Translations under genes and position numbers: made by a program
Notes under the pieces: model-generated
What the model was told of the DNA's origin: nothing
Seen by the model: the letters and a program-made list of their open reading frames with translations, nothing else
The model's database searches: none
Virus record (IMG/VR): IMGVR_UViG_3300032331_002706
Location: 1 to 41,941 of that record
DNA from: a virus
Reading direction: 5' to 3' (one strand)
DNA length: 41,941 bases
Shown: in pieces, positions 1 to 8,559 of the stretch
Layout of the letters: each line of letters starts with the position of its first letter
Numbering within the stretch: the stretch's first letter is position 1

Positions 1-957
1 AGATCAGCATCAACACTTGCTTCTTTATCTGGTACTGGAGGTCCACTAGCAACAGTATCTCAGTTTCAATATATAAATGCTGATAATATTAATAGCACAC
101 AGGGATTAACAGTAACAGGTTCACTAACAATATCTGGTTCATCTACATTTACAAATATAGGACCGGCAGTTTTTAGCGGTAGTGTAATATCAACTCAAGG
201 TATAACAGGATCATTACAAGGAACAGCTGATAATGCAACAAATGCAGTAAATGCTGCAAATGCATCAAATGCCGCAACAGCGTCTTTTGTTAATACATTA
301 AACCAAATAGTAACAATTTCAGGTTCATTAAATACATCTGGGAGTATAACAACCATAGGTACAGGTTCTATAAATTTAACTGGAAGTATAAATGTAACAG
401 GCTCATTAATAGCATCAGGTAATAGTAGTGTAGGTATTGGAACAACAACACCTGCAGTTAAATTACATGTTAGTGGAGCAGCAGCAGAGGCAATGAGGAT
501 TAATGGTACCTCCGGAACTGGTATTGTAGTACAAGCAGGAAGTTTATCTAGTGGTACCGGTACAGCTGAGTTATTTGCAGGTAATAATAGTAATAGTTAT
601 TTAAGATTAGCTAGTGAATATATAAGAGAAGGTGCAAGTGGTGGTTTAGGGGTTAATGTAGTTAGAGCAAGTATAATTTCTAAATTTCAAGTACGTGGAG
701 CAGGAGCAACATCATCTACAAAAACTTTTGTATTACAGAATAGTACACCTGTTGATATACTTACAGTATCGGATGATAAATCTGTACAAATATCTGGAAG
801 CGTATCAATAACAGGTTCATTATTAATGTTACCATCTAGCTCATTTACATTACCTACAACACAAAGTGCCTCACCATCTGCCGGAACCGCATATTTTAGT
901 AATAACTTTTTATATGTATACAACGGATCAGCATGGAGAAGTGCTAGTCTTTCTTAA
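1..957 (+). CDS. Tail-fibre-like repetitive structural protein, C-terminal part (5' end outside window)
   Basis: The frame is open from base 1 to TAA at 955-957, giving 318 residues with no start inside the window. Roughly the first 140 residues are built of short Ser/Thr/Gly-rich units (GSLTISGS, SGSLNTSGS, TGSINVTGSL), the pattern expected of a beta-helical fibre shaft. At residues 144-151 is VGIGTTTP followed by KLHVSG, a motif seen at the junction of shaft and C-terminal head in many Bacteroidota phage fibre-type proteins. The C-terminus (YVYNGSAWRSASLS) looks like a compact cap. It directly precedes the sheath gene block, so a virion role at the tail is likely; receptor binding is an inference. 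The total length is unknown. Confidence 0.7.
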   Translation, partial: RSASTLASLSGTGGPLATVSQFQYINADNINSTQGLTVTGSLTISGSSTFTNIGPAVFSGSVISTQGITGSLQGTADNATNAVNAANASNAATASFVNTLNQIVTISGSLNTSGSITTIGTGSINLTGSINVTGSLIASGNSSVGIGTTTPAVKLHVSGAAAEAMRINGTSGTGIVVQAGSLSSGTGTAELFAGNNSNSYLRLASEYIREGASGGLGVNVVRASIISKFQVRGAGATSSTKTFVLQNSTPVDILTVSDDKSVQISGSVSITGSLLMLPSSSFTLPTTQSASPSAGTAYFSNNFLYVYNGSAWRSASLS

Positions 958-976
958 TAACTAATATAACAAAAAA

Positions 977-1258
977 ATGGCAATACAAGTAACAGGATTA
1001 TTTATAAATCCACAATCAGATCTAATATACGATTCACCAACATTAACATTAGTACCACACTTAACAAACCCAGGTTTGATATTACTAGACGTAATGATTA
1101 ATGGCAGAGATTGTATAGGATATAGTAACATTGATAGAAATGTATTAGAATATGGAGATATGTCAGATCCATATGATAACTTAATAGAAGCTTTAAAAAA
1201 ATATGTTATAGAAGATCTACAAAATGTTGGAATAAACCAAAATGCAACATTTGAATAA
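977..1258 (+). CDS. Small hypothetical protein between fibre and sheath genes
   Basis: 93 residues, starting at an ATG 19 bases after the fibre stop. I recognise no family. It has no signal peptide or membrane segment. An N-terminal beta-type stretch (MAIQVTGLFINPQSD) is followed by a helical C-terminal half (NLIEALKKYVIEDLQN). Its position in the tail operon suggests a minor virion or assembly protein, but nothing in the sequence proves it. Confidence 0.6.
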   Translation: MAIQVTGLFINPQSDLIYDSPTLTLVPHLTNPGLILLDVMINGRDCIGYSNIDRNVLEYGDMSDPYDNLIEALKKYVIEDLQNVGINQNATFE

Positions 1259-1280
1259 TATGTTTTAATACAATTAACAA

Positions 1281-1290
1281 TATTTATAAT
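1281..1290 (+). promoter_or_regulatory. Late-type promoter motif TATTTATAAT
   Basis: An AATATTTATAATAAAA stretch lies 11 bases before the ATG at 1302. No TTTG box lies 20 bases upstream. The same core precedes most structural genes in this window, so I read it as a late-class element. Confidence 0.4.
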
Positions 1291-1301
1291 AAAAATACAA
1301 A

Positions 1302-1553
1302 ATGGAAACAAAAGTTTTAACACAAGAAGAGTTGCAACAAATCAAAGATATCAGACAAGAAAAATCAATTCTAGTTGAACAATTCGGTCTTATAGAATAC
1401 AGCATACAAGATCTAGAACAACAAAAACAATTACTCAATTCATCTTTATCTGATCTAAAACAAAAAGAAATTGAGTTAGGAAAAACACTACAAGAAAAAT
1501 ATGGTGATGGTACCATAAATGTAGAGAAAGGAGAATTTACAAGCTCTCTTTAG
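1302..1553 (+). CDS. Small coiled-coil protein
   Basis: 83 residues. Residues about 8-65 are almost entirely charged/Gln/Leu heptad-like sequence (EELQQIKDIRQEKS, QDLEQQKQLLNSSLSDLKQK), predicting one long coiled coil or helical hairpin, followed by a short tail ending FTSSL. It sits immediately upstream of the sheath gene under its own late-type motif. A structural or scaffold-like accessory role in the tail is possible; no family is recognised. Confidence 0.65.
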   Translation: METKVLTQEELQQIKDIRQEKSILVEQFGLIEYSIQDLEQQKQLLNSSLSDLKQKEIELGKTLQEKYGDGTINVEKGEFTSSL

Positions 1554-1573
1554 GTTTTTGATCATCTCCATAA

Positions 1574-1586
1574 TATTTATAATAAA
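1574..1586 (+). promoter_or_regulatory. Late-type promoter motif before sheath gene
   Basis: TATTTATAATAAAAC lies about 20 bases before the sheath ATG at 1604, preceded by CTCCATAA. The CATA/AATATTTATAA core recurs ahead of other virion genes. Confidence 0.45.
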
Positions 1587-1603
1587 ACATAAATTATAAA
1601 GAA

Positions 1604-3697
1604 ATGGCAGAAACTTTAATATCCCCTGGTGTACTCGCTCGAGAAAACGACCAATCATTTATTTCCCAAGGCCCAATCACAGTTGGAGCCGCGATCATTG
1701 GACCTACAGTAAAAGGTCCATATGAAATCCCTACTGTTGTAACATCATATAGTGATTATCAAGCAAAATTTGGTACTACTTTTAATAGTGGTGGACAAGC
1801 TTATACTTACTTTACTTCAATAGCAGCTTACAACTATTTTAACAATGGTGGTGAAACATTATTAGTAGCTAGAGTAGCAAGTGGTACTTTTACAGCAGCC
1901 TCAAGTTCAGCAATGCAAAGTAATACAGGTAGTGTTACAACCGCTTCTGTAACTATAAGTAGTGCTAGTTTAGCACCATTTATTACTCCAACTGGTTCGT
2001 TTATTGTAAACGGTATAACTATAGCTATTACTGGAAGTACACCACCTGCTAATAACGATACTACAATATTTGTAGCGTCAGGTTCAACATCAACTGCTAC
2101 AGTAACAGCAATTGTAACAGCTTTTAACTTTAGTTCTTCAGTAACCCAATATACTGCATCACTTCAACACATTACATCATCAGTATCTGGTTCTCCTGCA
2201 ACTGGATTATTTTTTAATGCTAAAAATACAATATCAGGATATGCTGGAAATTCATTCTATATAACATCAGGATCAACAACAACTTTCTTTTCCGGAGGTA
2301 CTAGTTTCCAAGCTTTATCTTTAGAAACATTATCTGAAGGAACAATAATGAATAATACTGGAACTGAAACATCAGGAGCTTTAATTAGTGGTTCAGTAAA
2401 TAATGTAAGATGGCAAGTAGTAAATAGAAATGAATCAACTGGTACATTTGATTTATTAGTTCGTCGAGGTGATGATAATGCTCTTCAACCTGTTGTTTTA
2501 GAAACATGGACTAACTTATCACTTGATCCTTTTGCTCCAAACTATGTAGCAGCTGTGCTTGGAGATTATGTTACAAATTATAATGTAGTTACTAATCAAA
2601 TTGAAATAACAGGTTCATATCCTAACAGAAGTGCCTATGTAAGAGTAAAAAGTGTAAACTTACCTACTCCTAATTACCTTGATAATAATGGAAACCCAGT
2701 TGCATCTTATACAGGATCAATTCCAGTAAATATTAGTGGTACATTTGGTGCAGCTACCGGAGATTTATTTTATGGTGGTGGTGCTAACTATTACAATAAT
2801 ATAATAAATGGCGCTAATAACACACAAGGTATTAACGCTAGTAATTATAACAACATGATTAGTTTATTAGCTAATCAAGATGACTATAGATTTAATGTAT
2901 TATTAACTCCTGGTTTAATATCTGATCAAGCTAATTTAGGAACATCTCAAATAACTACTGCTATAAACAATACTCAAAATAGAGGTGATAGTATATATGT
3001 TGTAGATTTAGTGCCTTATGGAACATCAGCAATATCAACTGTAACTGCAGCTGCCGCCGCAAGAAATACTTCATATGCTGCATCATATTGGCCTTGGGTT
3101 CAAACAATTGATCCTGATACAGGTAAAAACGTTTGGGTACCAGCTTCAACAATGGTAGGTGGAGTTTATGCTTACAATGATAGTGTATCTGAACCTTGGT
3201 TTGCACCAGCTGGTATAAACAGAGGTGGATTAAGTAATGTAATACGTGCTGAATGGAAATTAACTCAAGGTAATAGAGATACATTATACACTGGTAGAGT
3301 TAATCCAATCGCTACTTTCCCTGGACAAGGTGTAGTAGTATATGGTCAAAAGACATTACAAGCAAAAGCATCAGCTCTTGATCGTGTAAATGTTCGTCGT
3401 TTATTGATTGCTCTTAAATCATACATTTCTCAAGTTGCTCAAAACTTGGTGTTTGAACAAAACTCAATTGCAACAAGAAACCAATTCTTAAGTCAAGTAA
3501 ATCCATACTTAACATCAGTACAACAAAGACAAGGTTTATATGCATTTAGAGTAATAATGGACGATTCGAATAACACACCAGATGTAATCGATAGAAACCA
3601 ATTAGTAGGTCAAATATATATTCAACCAACTAAAACAGCTGAATTCATATACTTAGACTTCAACATATTACCTACAGGAGCTACATTCCCAGCGTAA
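1604..3697 (+). CDS. Contractile tail sheath protein
   Basis: 697 residues. The N-terminus (LISPGVLARENDQSF, then GPITVGAAIIGPTVKGP) is the classic start of phage tail sheath proteins, which polymerise around the tube and contract during injection. The region at about residues 240-560 is large and Ser/Thr/Asn-rich, probably surface-exposed insertions. The C-terminal domain (residues about 560-697) has the conserved sheath features: NVRRLLIALKSYISQVAQNL, then a QGLYAFRVIMDD strand and QIYIQPTKTAEFIYLDF at the end, which in the family supply the inter-subunit strand-swap mesh. Length is similar to T4 gp18. A strong hairpin terminator follows. Confidence 0.95.
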   Translation: MAETLISPGVLARENDQSFISQGPITVGAAIIGPTVKGPYEIPTVVTSYSDYQAKFGTTFNSGGQAYTYFTSIAAYNYFNNGGETLLVARVASGTFTAASSSAMQSNTGSVTTASVTISSASLAPFITPTGSFIVNGITIAITGSTPPANNDTTIFVASGSTSTATVTAIVTAFNFSSSVTQYTASLQHITSSVSGSPATGLFFNAKNTISGYAGNSFYITSGSTTTFFSGGTSFQALSLETLSEGTIMNNTGTETSGALISGSVNNVRWQVVNRNESTGTFDLLVRRGDDNALQPVVLETWTNLSLDPFAPNYVAAVLGDYVTNYNVVTNQIEITGSYPNRSAYVRVKSVNLPTPNYLDNNGNPVASYTGSIPVNISGTFGAATGDLFYGGGANYYNNIINGANNTQGINASNYNNMISLLANQDDYRFNVLLTPGLISDQANLGTSQITTAINNTQNRGDSIYVVDLVPYGTSAISTVTAAAAARNTSYAASYWPWVQTIDPDTGKNVWVPASTMVGGVYAYNDSVSEPWFAPAGINRGGLSNVIRAEWKLTQGNRDTLYTGRVNPIATFPGQGVVVYGQKTLQAKASALDRVNVRRLLIALKSYISQVAQNLVFEQNSIATRNQFLSQVNPYLTSVQQRQGLYAFRVIMDDSNNTPDVIDRNQLVGQIYIQPTKTAEFIYLDFNILPTGATFPA

Positions 3698-3718
3698 TAA
3701 AACAACTTAAAATAAGAT

Positions 3719-3747
3719 AAGGTACCTTTGGGTACCTTACTTTTTTT
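3719..3747 (+). terminator. Rho-independent terminator after sheath gene
   Basis: AAGGTACC (3719-3726), loop TTTG, GGTACCTT (3731-3738), then a run of seven T at 3741-3747. An 8-bp perfect stem with a U-tract separates sheath from tube transcripts. Confidence 0.9.
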
Positions 3748-3750
3748 CCA

Positions 3751-3761
3751 CATATGTATAA
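3751..3761 (+). promoter_or_regulatory. Late-type promoter motif before tube gene
   Basis: CATATGTATAA, followed by CAAAACATAATAAAATGG, lies directly after the terminator and 15 bases before the tube ATG at 3776. It is a one-base variant of the CATATTTATAA late-type core. Confidence 0.4.
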
Positions 3762-3775
3762 CAAAACATAATAAA

Positions 3776-4264
3776 ATGGCAGTACTAGATCCAAACGAAA
3801 TATTCTTCACGGCATTTGAACCGAAACAGCAAAACCGCTTTATAATGTATATTGATGGTATACCTTCATATATTGTTAAAGGAGTAGGTGCAGTAACTTT
3901 AACCCAAGATACAATAGCTCTTAACCACATAAACGTACAACGTTTTGTAAAAGGAAAATCAAAATGGGGTACAATAGATTTTACATTATTTGATCCTATA
4001 ACTCCTTCTGGTGCTCAAGCAGTAATGGAATGGGTACGTTTACACCATGAATCTGTAACAGGTAGAGATGGTTATTCTGACTTTTACAAGAAAGATTTAA
4101 CACTTGATATCTTAGGACCTGTTGGTGATATTGTGAGTGAATGGGTATTGAAAGGATGTATTATAACTAGTGCTAATTTTGGTGAGTACAGCTGGGATAA
4201 TGAATCAGCAGCTCAAAACCTTACAATGACTGTTCAACCAGATTATTGTGTATTGAACTTCTAA
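3776..4264 (+). CDS. Tail tube protein (T4 gp19 type)
   Basis: 162 residues from the ATG at 3776. An in-frame ATG at 3728 lies inside the terminator hairpin and is not the start. The sequence (DPNEIFFTAFEPKQQNRF, then MYIDGIPSYIVKG and a KWGTIDFTLFDPI strand) matches the gp19-like tube fold: an N-terminal segment, a beta barrel, and a C-terminal part (GCIITSANFGEYSWDNE) ending in a strand. These subunits stack as hexamer rings forming the DNA channel inside the sheath. Its place right after the sheath gene is the standard myovirus order. Confidence 0.92.
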   Translation: MAVLDPNEIFFTAFEPKQQNRFIMYIDGIPSYIVKGVGAVTLTQDTIALNHINVQRFVKGKSKWGTIDFTLFDPITPSGAQAVMEWVRLHHESVTGRDGYSDFYKKDLTLDILGPVGDIVSEWVLKGCIITSANFGEYSWDNESAAQNLTMTVQPDYCVLNF

Positions 4265-4303
4265 AATTATATTTTATATAATAAACCAAACCAACCTATA
4301 AAG

Positions 4304-4333
4304 AATACCCACAGAGATGTGGGTATTTATATT
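4304..4333 (+). terminator. Terminator after tube gene
   Basis: AATACCCACA (4304-4313), GAGA tetraloop, TGTGGGTATT (4318-4327), followed by T-rich sequence. The 10-bp stem is almost identical to the hairpin at 4727-4750, so the gene between them is bracketed by twin terminators. Confidence 0.85.
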
Positions 4334-4341
4334 TCTTTTCG

Positions 4342-4353
4342 TATATTTATAAC
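4342..4353 (+). promoter_or_regulatory. Promoter motif TATATTTATAAC
   Basis: TATATTTA at 4342-4349 lies 19 bases before the ATG at 4369, immediately after the terminator. The -33 position reads TGTG, a weak match to TTTG and part of the terminator stem. Confidence 0.45.
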
Positions 4354-4368
4354 AAATAATAAAACAAA

Positions 4369-4713
4369 ATGGCAAAACAGATATTAAGCGAAGAGTTTCG
4401 CAAAATGCAAAAACTAGCTGGTATAAAATTGAATGAAAACTCTTCAAACTCAATAATTTATGAAGAAGATGATTATACTTTTGTAGATTTTAAATCATCA
4501 CCAGATAAATATCCATATAATGATGTGTTAAATATGATTAAATCATTAAATGATAAAGATATATTAGATGATTTTGAATTAACCTTCAAAATAGGTAATG
4601 AACCAGTCTATAAAGATGCTTATGAAGAATTTATTAATGATCGTACATGGTGGGATGATGAAATTAAAAAATCATATCTAAGTAAGTGGATTGAATTAGG
4701 AAAGGAAAAATAG
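4369..4713 (+). CDS. Small acidic protein with LAGI...LNE leader
   Basis: 114 residues, acidic after residue 25. The N-terminus (KQILSEEFRKMQKLAGIKLNE) is a short amphipathic helix ending in Leu-x-Glu. The same ending occurs in other small proteins of this genome, and it resembles a prohead-protease (T4 gp21-type) cleavage site. The gene has its own promoter motif and a terminator on each side, so it behaves as an independent cassette inserted between tube and gp26-type genes. The remaining sequence is Asp/Tyr/Trp-rich and unrecognised. An internal (capsid-packaged) protein is my inference. Confidence 0.65.
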   Translation: MAKQILSEEFRKMQKLAGIKLNENSSNSIIYEEDDYTFVDFKSSPDKYPYNDVLNMIKSLNDKDILDDFELTFKIGNEPVYKDAYEEFINDRTWWDDEIKKSYLSKWIELGKEK

Positions 4714-4726
4714 AATTAATATAAAG

Positions 4727-4757
4727 AATACCCACAGAAATGTGGGTATTTCCCTTT
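4727..4757 (+). terminator. Terminator after the LNE-leader gene
   Basis: AATACCCACA (4727-4736), GAAA loop, TGTGGGTATT (4741-4750), followed by TCCCTTT. The stem matches the hairpin at 4304-4327 with a changed loop, suggesting duplication or recombination between the two. Confidence 0.85.
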
Positions 4758-4762
4758 CCCTC

Positions 4763-4775
4763 ATATATTTATATA
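4763..4775 (+). promoter_or_regulatory. Late-type promoter motif
   Basis: ATATATTTATATAC follows TC directly after the terminator. The box TATATTTA is at 4764-4771, 34 bases before the ATG at 4806, and no -33 TTTG is present. Confidence 0.4.
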
Positions 4776-4805
4776 CAACAATAACGTTACATTAAAATAC
4801 AATTT

Positions 4806-5534
4806 ATGGAAGAAAACAAGTTCCCAACAGAAACAGTAGAATTACCCTCAAAAGGTGTAGTATACCCACCAGATCATCCTTTACGTAGTGGTAAAGTAGA
4901 AATGAAATACATGACCGCTAAAGAAGAAGACATTTTAACAAATCAAAACTACATTAAAAAAGGTATTGTGTTAGATAAACTTCTTGACTCATTAGTTATG
5001 GGTAAATTTGACATTAAAGAATTAGTAACGGGCGATAAAAACGCGTTACTTATATCTTCACGCATCTTGGGTTATGGTAAAGATTATACGTTTTCTTATG
5101 ATGGTACTGAGTATACTGTGGATTTAACTAAGCTAGAAAATAAACCATTTGACGAAACTAAAGTAACACCTAGAGGTACATTCACATTTACTTTACCAGC
5201 AACTGGTACTAAAGTAGAATTTAAACTCTTAAATGATAAGGATAATGAAATAATTGACCAGGAAAATGAGAGTATGAAAAAATTCAATAAAGACTCATCA
5301 TCAGAAGTAACAATTCGTTTAAAACATCAAATTGTATCAGTAGAAGGAGACAACGACAAAAATAGCATTCGTATGTTTGTAGAACAAATGCTAGCGCAAG
5401 ATTCAAGAGCATTACGTAAATATATCAAAGATATGTCTCCAGATGTTAATTTATCTACTAATATGAAAATAAATGATGTTGAGGAGAGCATAGACATTCC
5501 AATCAGTCTTAGCTTTTTTTGGCCTGACCTCTGA
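4806..5534 (+). CDS. T4 gp26-type baseplate/tail assembly protein
   Basis: 242 residues. The start (VELPSKGVVYPPDHPLRSG, then EMKYMTAKEEDILTN and IKKGIVLDKLLDSLV) matches the family of T4 baseplate hub-assembly protein gp26 and its homologues. In contractile phages, proteins of this kind sit between tube and tape measure and act as assembly chaperones rather than major virion parts. The frame ends SLSFFWPDL at TGA 5532-5534, just after a run of seven T (5514-5520). The alternative +1 frame is open across this point into the next gene, so a frameshifted longer product is possible. Confidence 0.75.
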   Translation: MEENKFPTETVELPSKGVVYPPDHPLRSGKVEMKYMTAKEEDILTNQNYIKKGIVLDKLLDSLVMGKFDIKELVTGDKNALLISSRILGYGKDYTFSYDGTEYTVDLTKLENKPFDETKVTPRGTFTFTLPATGTKVEFKLLNDKDNEIIDQENESMKKFNKDSSSEVTIRLKHQIVSVEGDNDKNSIRMFVEQMLAQDSRALRKYIKDMSPDVNLSTNMKINDVEESIDIPISLSFFWPDL

Positions 5535-5553
5535 TACAGCCCCACAACATAGA

Positions 5554-5802
5554 ATGAACATATTCACCCAAATCCATGAAATAACGTTTCATGGGAATGG
5601 TGGATATGATTATAATACAATATACAACATGCCTATATGGTTACGTAATTTTACGTTTAATAAAATTAAGGAATGGTATGAAAAATCTAAACCTAAAGAT
5701 GTAGATGACAGTTGGACAAACGGTGGAGCTAAAGCTGAAGCCGCTAAAAATAAAAAAGTAAAACCACCAGGGTATGTAACGAAGGCATCACGTAAAAAGT
5801 GA
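5554..5802 (+). CDS. Probable frameshift partner of the gp26-type protein
   Basis: 82 residues from ATG 5554. The sequence FTQIHEITFHGNGG, then NMPIWLRNFTFNKIKEWYE, is the kind of C-terminal domain found in second tail-chaperone products. The C-terminus is basic (PPGYVTKASRKK). Its frame is open upstream from 5494, so a ribosome or polymerase slip on the seven T at 5514-5520 would fuse residues AFFGLTSDTAPQHR and this domain onto the preceding protein. Independent translation from 5554 is also possible. Its position just before the tape measure gene is where G/GT-type frameshifts occur in many tailed phages. Confidence 0.6.
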   Translation: MNIFTQIHEITFHGNGGYDYNTIYNMPIWLRNFTFNKIKEWYEKSKPKDVDDSWTNGGAKAEAAKNKKVKPPGYVTKASRKK

Positions 5803-5819
5803 TGTCTTCTCATATTTAT
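5786..5819 (+). promoter_or_regulatory. Stop-codon hairpin followed by late-type promoter motif
   Basis: CATCAC (5786-5791), 7-base loop, GTGATG (5799-5804) spans the stop codon. CATATTTAT at 5811-5819 follows, 16 bases before the tape measure ATG. The stem may be a weak terminator, as only TCTTCT follows it. Confidence 0.35.
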
Positions 5820-5834
5820 CATATATAATATATT

Positions 5835-8249
5835 ATGGCAGCAACTAATAGACAAGATGTAGAAAAAGAAATTAAAGACTTAGCCTCCGTAGCGGAAGTA
5901 GCTTTTAAAAATATATCTACAAATATAAAAGATATATTCACTGATGCTCTTTCTTCAGGAGAAAAAGTTTTATCATCGTTGTCAAAAGATATGCAACGGA
6001 ATATTAATTCATTAGCTAAAGACTCAAATAATTTAATAGTAAATCAATCTAGAATTAATAAAGGTTTAATTACATCTAAAGATATAAATAAACAATTACT
6101 AGACAATGAAAATAAATTATATCTATTAGAACAACAAAGAGCTTCTACAATAAAAGCTATAAACGATGATATTCTTTTATCAGAAGAAGATAAATTAGCT
6201 CTTACTGAGGATATAAATAAAGAATATAGTCAATCAATAGACTATAATAAAATATTAGTAGATAAACTAAAAGAACAAGCTGAACAAACAAAACTTATCG
6301 AAAAAAGAACAGGACTTACTGCTAAAGCACTGATGGGTTTAAAGAAAATTCCATTCCTTGGAGATATTTTAAATATTGATAAAGGTTTAGAAAATATGAG
6401 AGCTAAAGCTCTTGAAACAGGTAATGTATTTACTTTATTAGGAACTGGTATTAAAGGAGCATTTGAAGGAATAGAAAGAGCATCCGTAATACTAGCATTA
6501 TTTTCAGCTGCTAAAAAATTATATGATTTTATTAAGGGAGCTATGCTTAATGCTAGTAAAGAAACAGCAGAATTTCGTAGAAATATGGGATTAACTGCTG
6601 AAGAAGCAGAAGCAGTTAGACAACGTACTTATGATATTTCTCGTAATTCTAAATTTTATGCTGATACTCAAGGATTAATAATAATTAATCAATCTCAAAT
6701 AGTTAAGTCATTAAATGAAGCAAATAATGCTTTAGAAACACAAATAGATTTTACTAAAGATTTAGGAGAAGAAGGTAAAGCAATGTTGGCTCAAGATGCT
6801 ATATTAAGAGATAATCTTCAATTAGATGAAGAAACTAGAGCAAATATATATAAATCAACATTAAGAACTGGAAAAACTCAAGAACAAATAACTAAAAGCT
6901 CTTTAGCGAATGTAGCAGCGGTTGGATTACAAAAAAACATAATGTTAGATAATAATAAAATATTATCAAAAGCTGCAAAAACAACAGGAGAATTAAGATC
7001 ATCATTTCATGGAAATATAGATGAAATAGCTAAAGGTATAGCTAAGTTAAAACTGATGGGTTTAACATTAGAAGACACTAAAAAAGTAGCAGGAGGTTTA
7101 CTCAATTTTGAAGAATCAATATCAGCTGAATTAGAAGCAGAATTACTTACTGGTAAAGATTTAAATCTTGAAAGAGCAAGAGCTTATGCCCTTAATAGAG
7201 ATTACGTTAATTTAGGTAAAGAGTTAATTAGACAAGGATTAACATCTAATGAACTTGCTAACATGAATTTTCTCCAACTTGAAGCTCAAGCAGCTGTATT
7301 TAGCATGAGTGGAGATGAGTTAACAGATATGGTTTATAAGCAAGAAGAATTCAATGCTTTAGTTAGTAGAGCAGCTAGTATGGGTAAAAGTATACAGAAT
7401 GCTGAAAAGAAAAGCTTACAAGAAATATATGATGATCTGAAAAAACAACAAGCTAGTGAGGAACAAATAAAAACTGCATTAGGAGATAGATTATATGCTC
7501 AAAAATTAGCGGAAGATGCTCAAACTAAGTTTAATAAAGCGTTAGATCAAGCTAAAGCATCTTTTGAAAGATTAGTAAGTAGTGGTGTTTTAGATAAATT
7601 GGTAGATGTAATGACTAAATTTGTTAATACTTTTACTGGAGGTCAATTAGCTGCAAATCAAGCCGCAAATTTTGAAAAAGAAAAACAAGAAGCTATAAAA
7701 CAAGGTGACACTAAACGCGCTGAAGAATTAAGTGAACTAGCTAATAAAGCAAATGAAGAAGCAGAAAAGGGAGGAAAAATATCAGGAGCTGTTACTGGTG
7801 CGGAAATGGGTTTTGCAACAGCAGTTGCCGGTCTTATTATAGGTTCTATTCTTGATATGACAGGTTTTGGAGCACCTATAGGTGTACCTATGCAAATAGC
7901 ATCGGTAGCAGCCTTAACTGGTTTAGGAGCAGCTGGAGGATATGCAACTTTAGGCGAGACTCCAACACCTGAACCAGGACCAAAATTTGCTAAAGGAGGA
8001 ATAACAGTTAAACCAATACATAATGCTACTATGGGAGAAGCTGGACCTGAAGCTATAATCCCATTACATAAATTACCAGAAATGCTTAATATAAATGGTA
8101 CTAATGATGAAGCTATGAATAAAATGATAGCATTATTATCACAACAAAACACTCTACTTGCTGGTATTAAAGATAAAAAAAGTTACATCGGAATAAACGG
8201 TACTATATTTGGTACAACACAAGAAAACAATTCATTCGTAGTCAGCTAA
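5835..8249 (+). CDS. Tape measure protein
   Basis: 804 residues, the second longest gene here and placed right after the chaperone pair. The first ~170 residues are coiled-coil (KDMQRNINSLAKDSNN, KEIKDLASVAEVAF). A helical body continues to about 640. Two hydrophobic segments follow at about 660-715 (GFATAVAGLIIGSILDMTG, IASVAALTGLGAAGG). The C-terminal motif FAKGGIT...MGEAGPEAIIPL is shared by many tape measure proteins. The protein sets tail length and leaves the tail with the DNA. The hydrophobic segments fit a role in crossing the host membrane. Function is inferred from motif, size and order together. Confidence 0.88.
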   Translation: MAATNRQDVEKEIKDLASVAEVAFKNISTNIKDIFTDALSSGEKVLSSLSKDMQRNINSLAKDSNNLIVNQSRINKGLITSKDINKQLLDNENKLYLLEQQRASTIKAINDDILLSEEDKLALTEDINKEYSQSIDYNKILVDKLKEQAEQTKLIEKRTGLTAKALMGLKKIPFLGDILNIDKGLENMRAKALETGNVFTLLGTGIKGAFEGIERASVILALFSAAKKLYDFIKGAMLNASKETAEFRRNMGLTAEEAEAVRQRTYDISRNSKFYADTQGLIIINQSQIVKSLNEANNALETQIDFTKDLGEEGKAMLAQDAILRDNLQLDEETRANIYKSTLRTGKTQEQITKSSLANVAAVGLQKNIMLDNNKILSKAAKTTGELRSSFHGNIDEIAKGIAKLKLMGLTLEDTKKVAGGLLNFEESISAELEAELLTGKDLNLERARAYALNRDYVNLGKELIRQGLTSNELANMNFLQLEAQAAVFSMSGDELTDMVYKQEEFNALVSRAASMGKSIQNAEKKSLQEIYDDLKKQQASEEQIKTALGDRLYAQKLAEDAQTKFNKALDQAKASFERLVSSGVLDKLVDVMTKFVNTFTGGQLAANQAANFEKEKQEAIKQGDTKRAEELSELANKANEEAEKGGKISGAVTGAEMGFATAVAGLIIGSILDMTGFGAPIGVPMQIASVAALTGLGAAGGYATLGETPTPEPGPKFAKGGITVKPIHNATMGEAGPEAIIPLHKLPEMLNINGTNDEAMNKMIALLSQQNTLLAGIKDKKSYIGINGTIFGTTQENNSFVVS

Positions 8250-8253
8250 TTCA

Positions 8254-8265
8254 CATATTTATAAT
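8254..8265 (+). promoter_or_regulatory. Late-type promoter motif CATATTTATAAT
   Basis: It lies 22 bases before the ATG at 8287 and just after the tape measure stop codon. There is no TTTG box at the 20-base distance. Confidence 0.4.
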
Positions 8266-8286
8266 AAACAATAAAAAACAAAAACT

Positions 8287-8559
8287 ATGGGACTATTAAA
8301 CATGTTAGCAAACACAGGAACATCATTAAGTAAAGATAATGGCGCAACACCATCTATTAACCCTGGAGCAACTAAACAATCTAAATTACATGCTGATGGA
8401 ATTTTACCATCATATTCAATGAATGGATCTAATGTCAGAGATGTAAGAGCAGCATATGTTGCTTACAATGATGGGTACAATAATGCTTTACCTCAACCAT
8501 CACAATTGGATTTAAACGGTGTAACTCCATCACAATATTTAAATAATCTTCCTCAATAG
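8287..8559 (+). CDS. Small hypothetical baseplate-region protein
   Basis: 90 residues, no family recognised. It starts MGLLNMLANTGTSLS, very like the start of the next protein (MGLVNLLTDLS), which suggests a shared N-terminal docking segment or partial duplication. It is rich in Asn, Pro and Ser with little predicted helix. The stop TAG overlaps the next start (TAGTG), so the two are probably translationally coupled. A virion or assembly role is inferred from position only. Confidence 0.6.
   Translation: MGLLNMLANTGTSLSKDNGATPSINPGATKQSKLHADGILPSYSMNGSNVRDVRAAYVAYNDGYNNALPQPSQLDLNGVTPSQYLNNLPQ

Noticed and set aside
7658-8152. A 164-residue open frame on the minus strand inside the tape measure gene
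   Set aside because: It lies fully inside a well-supported gene, is composed of the complement of Ala/Gly-rich codons, and has no promoter or family motif.
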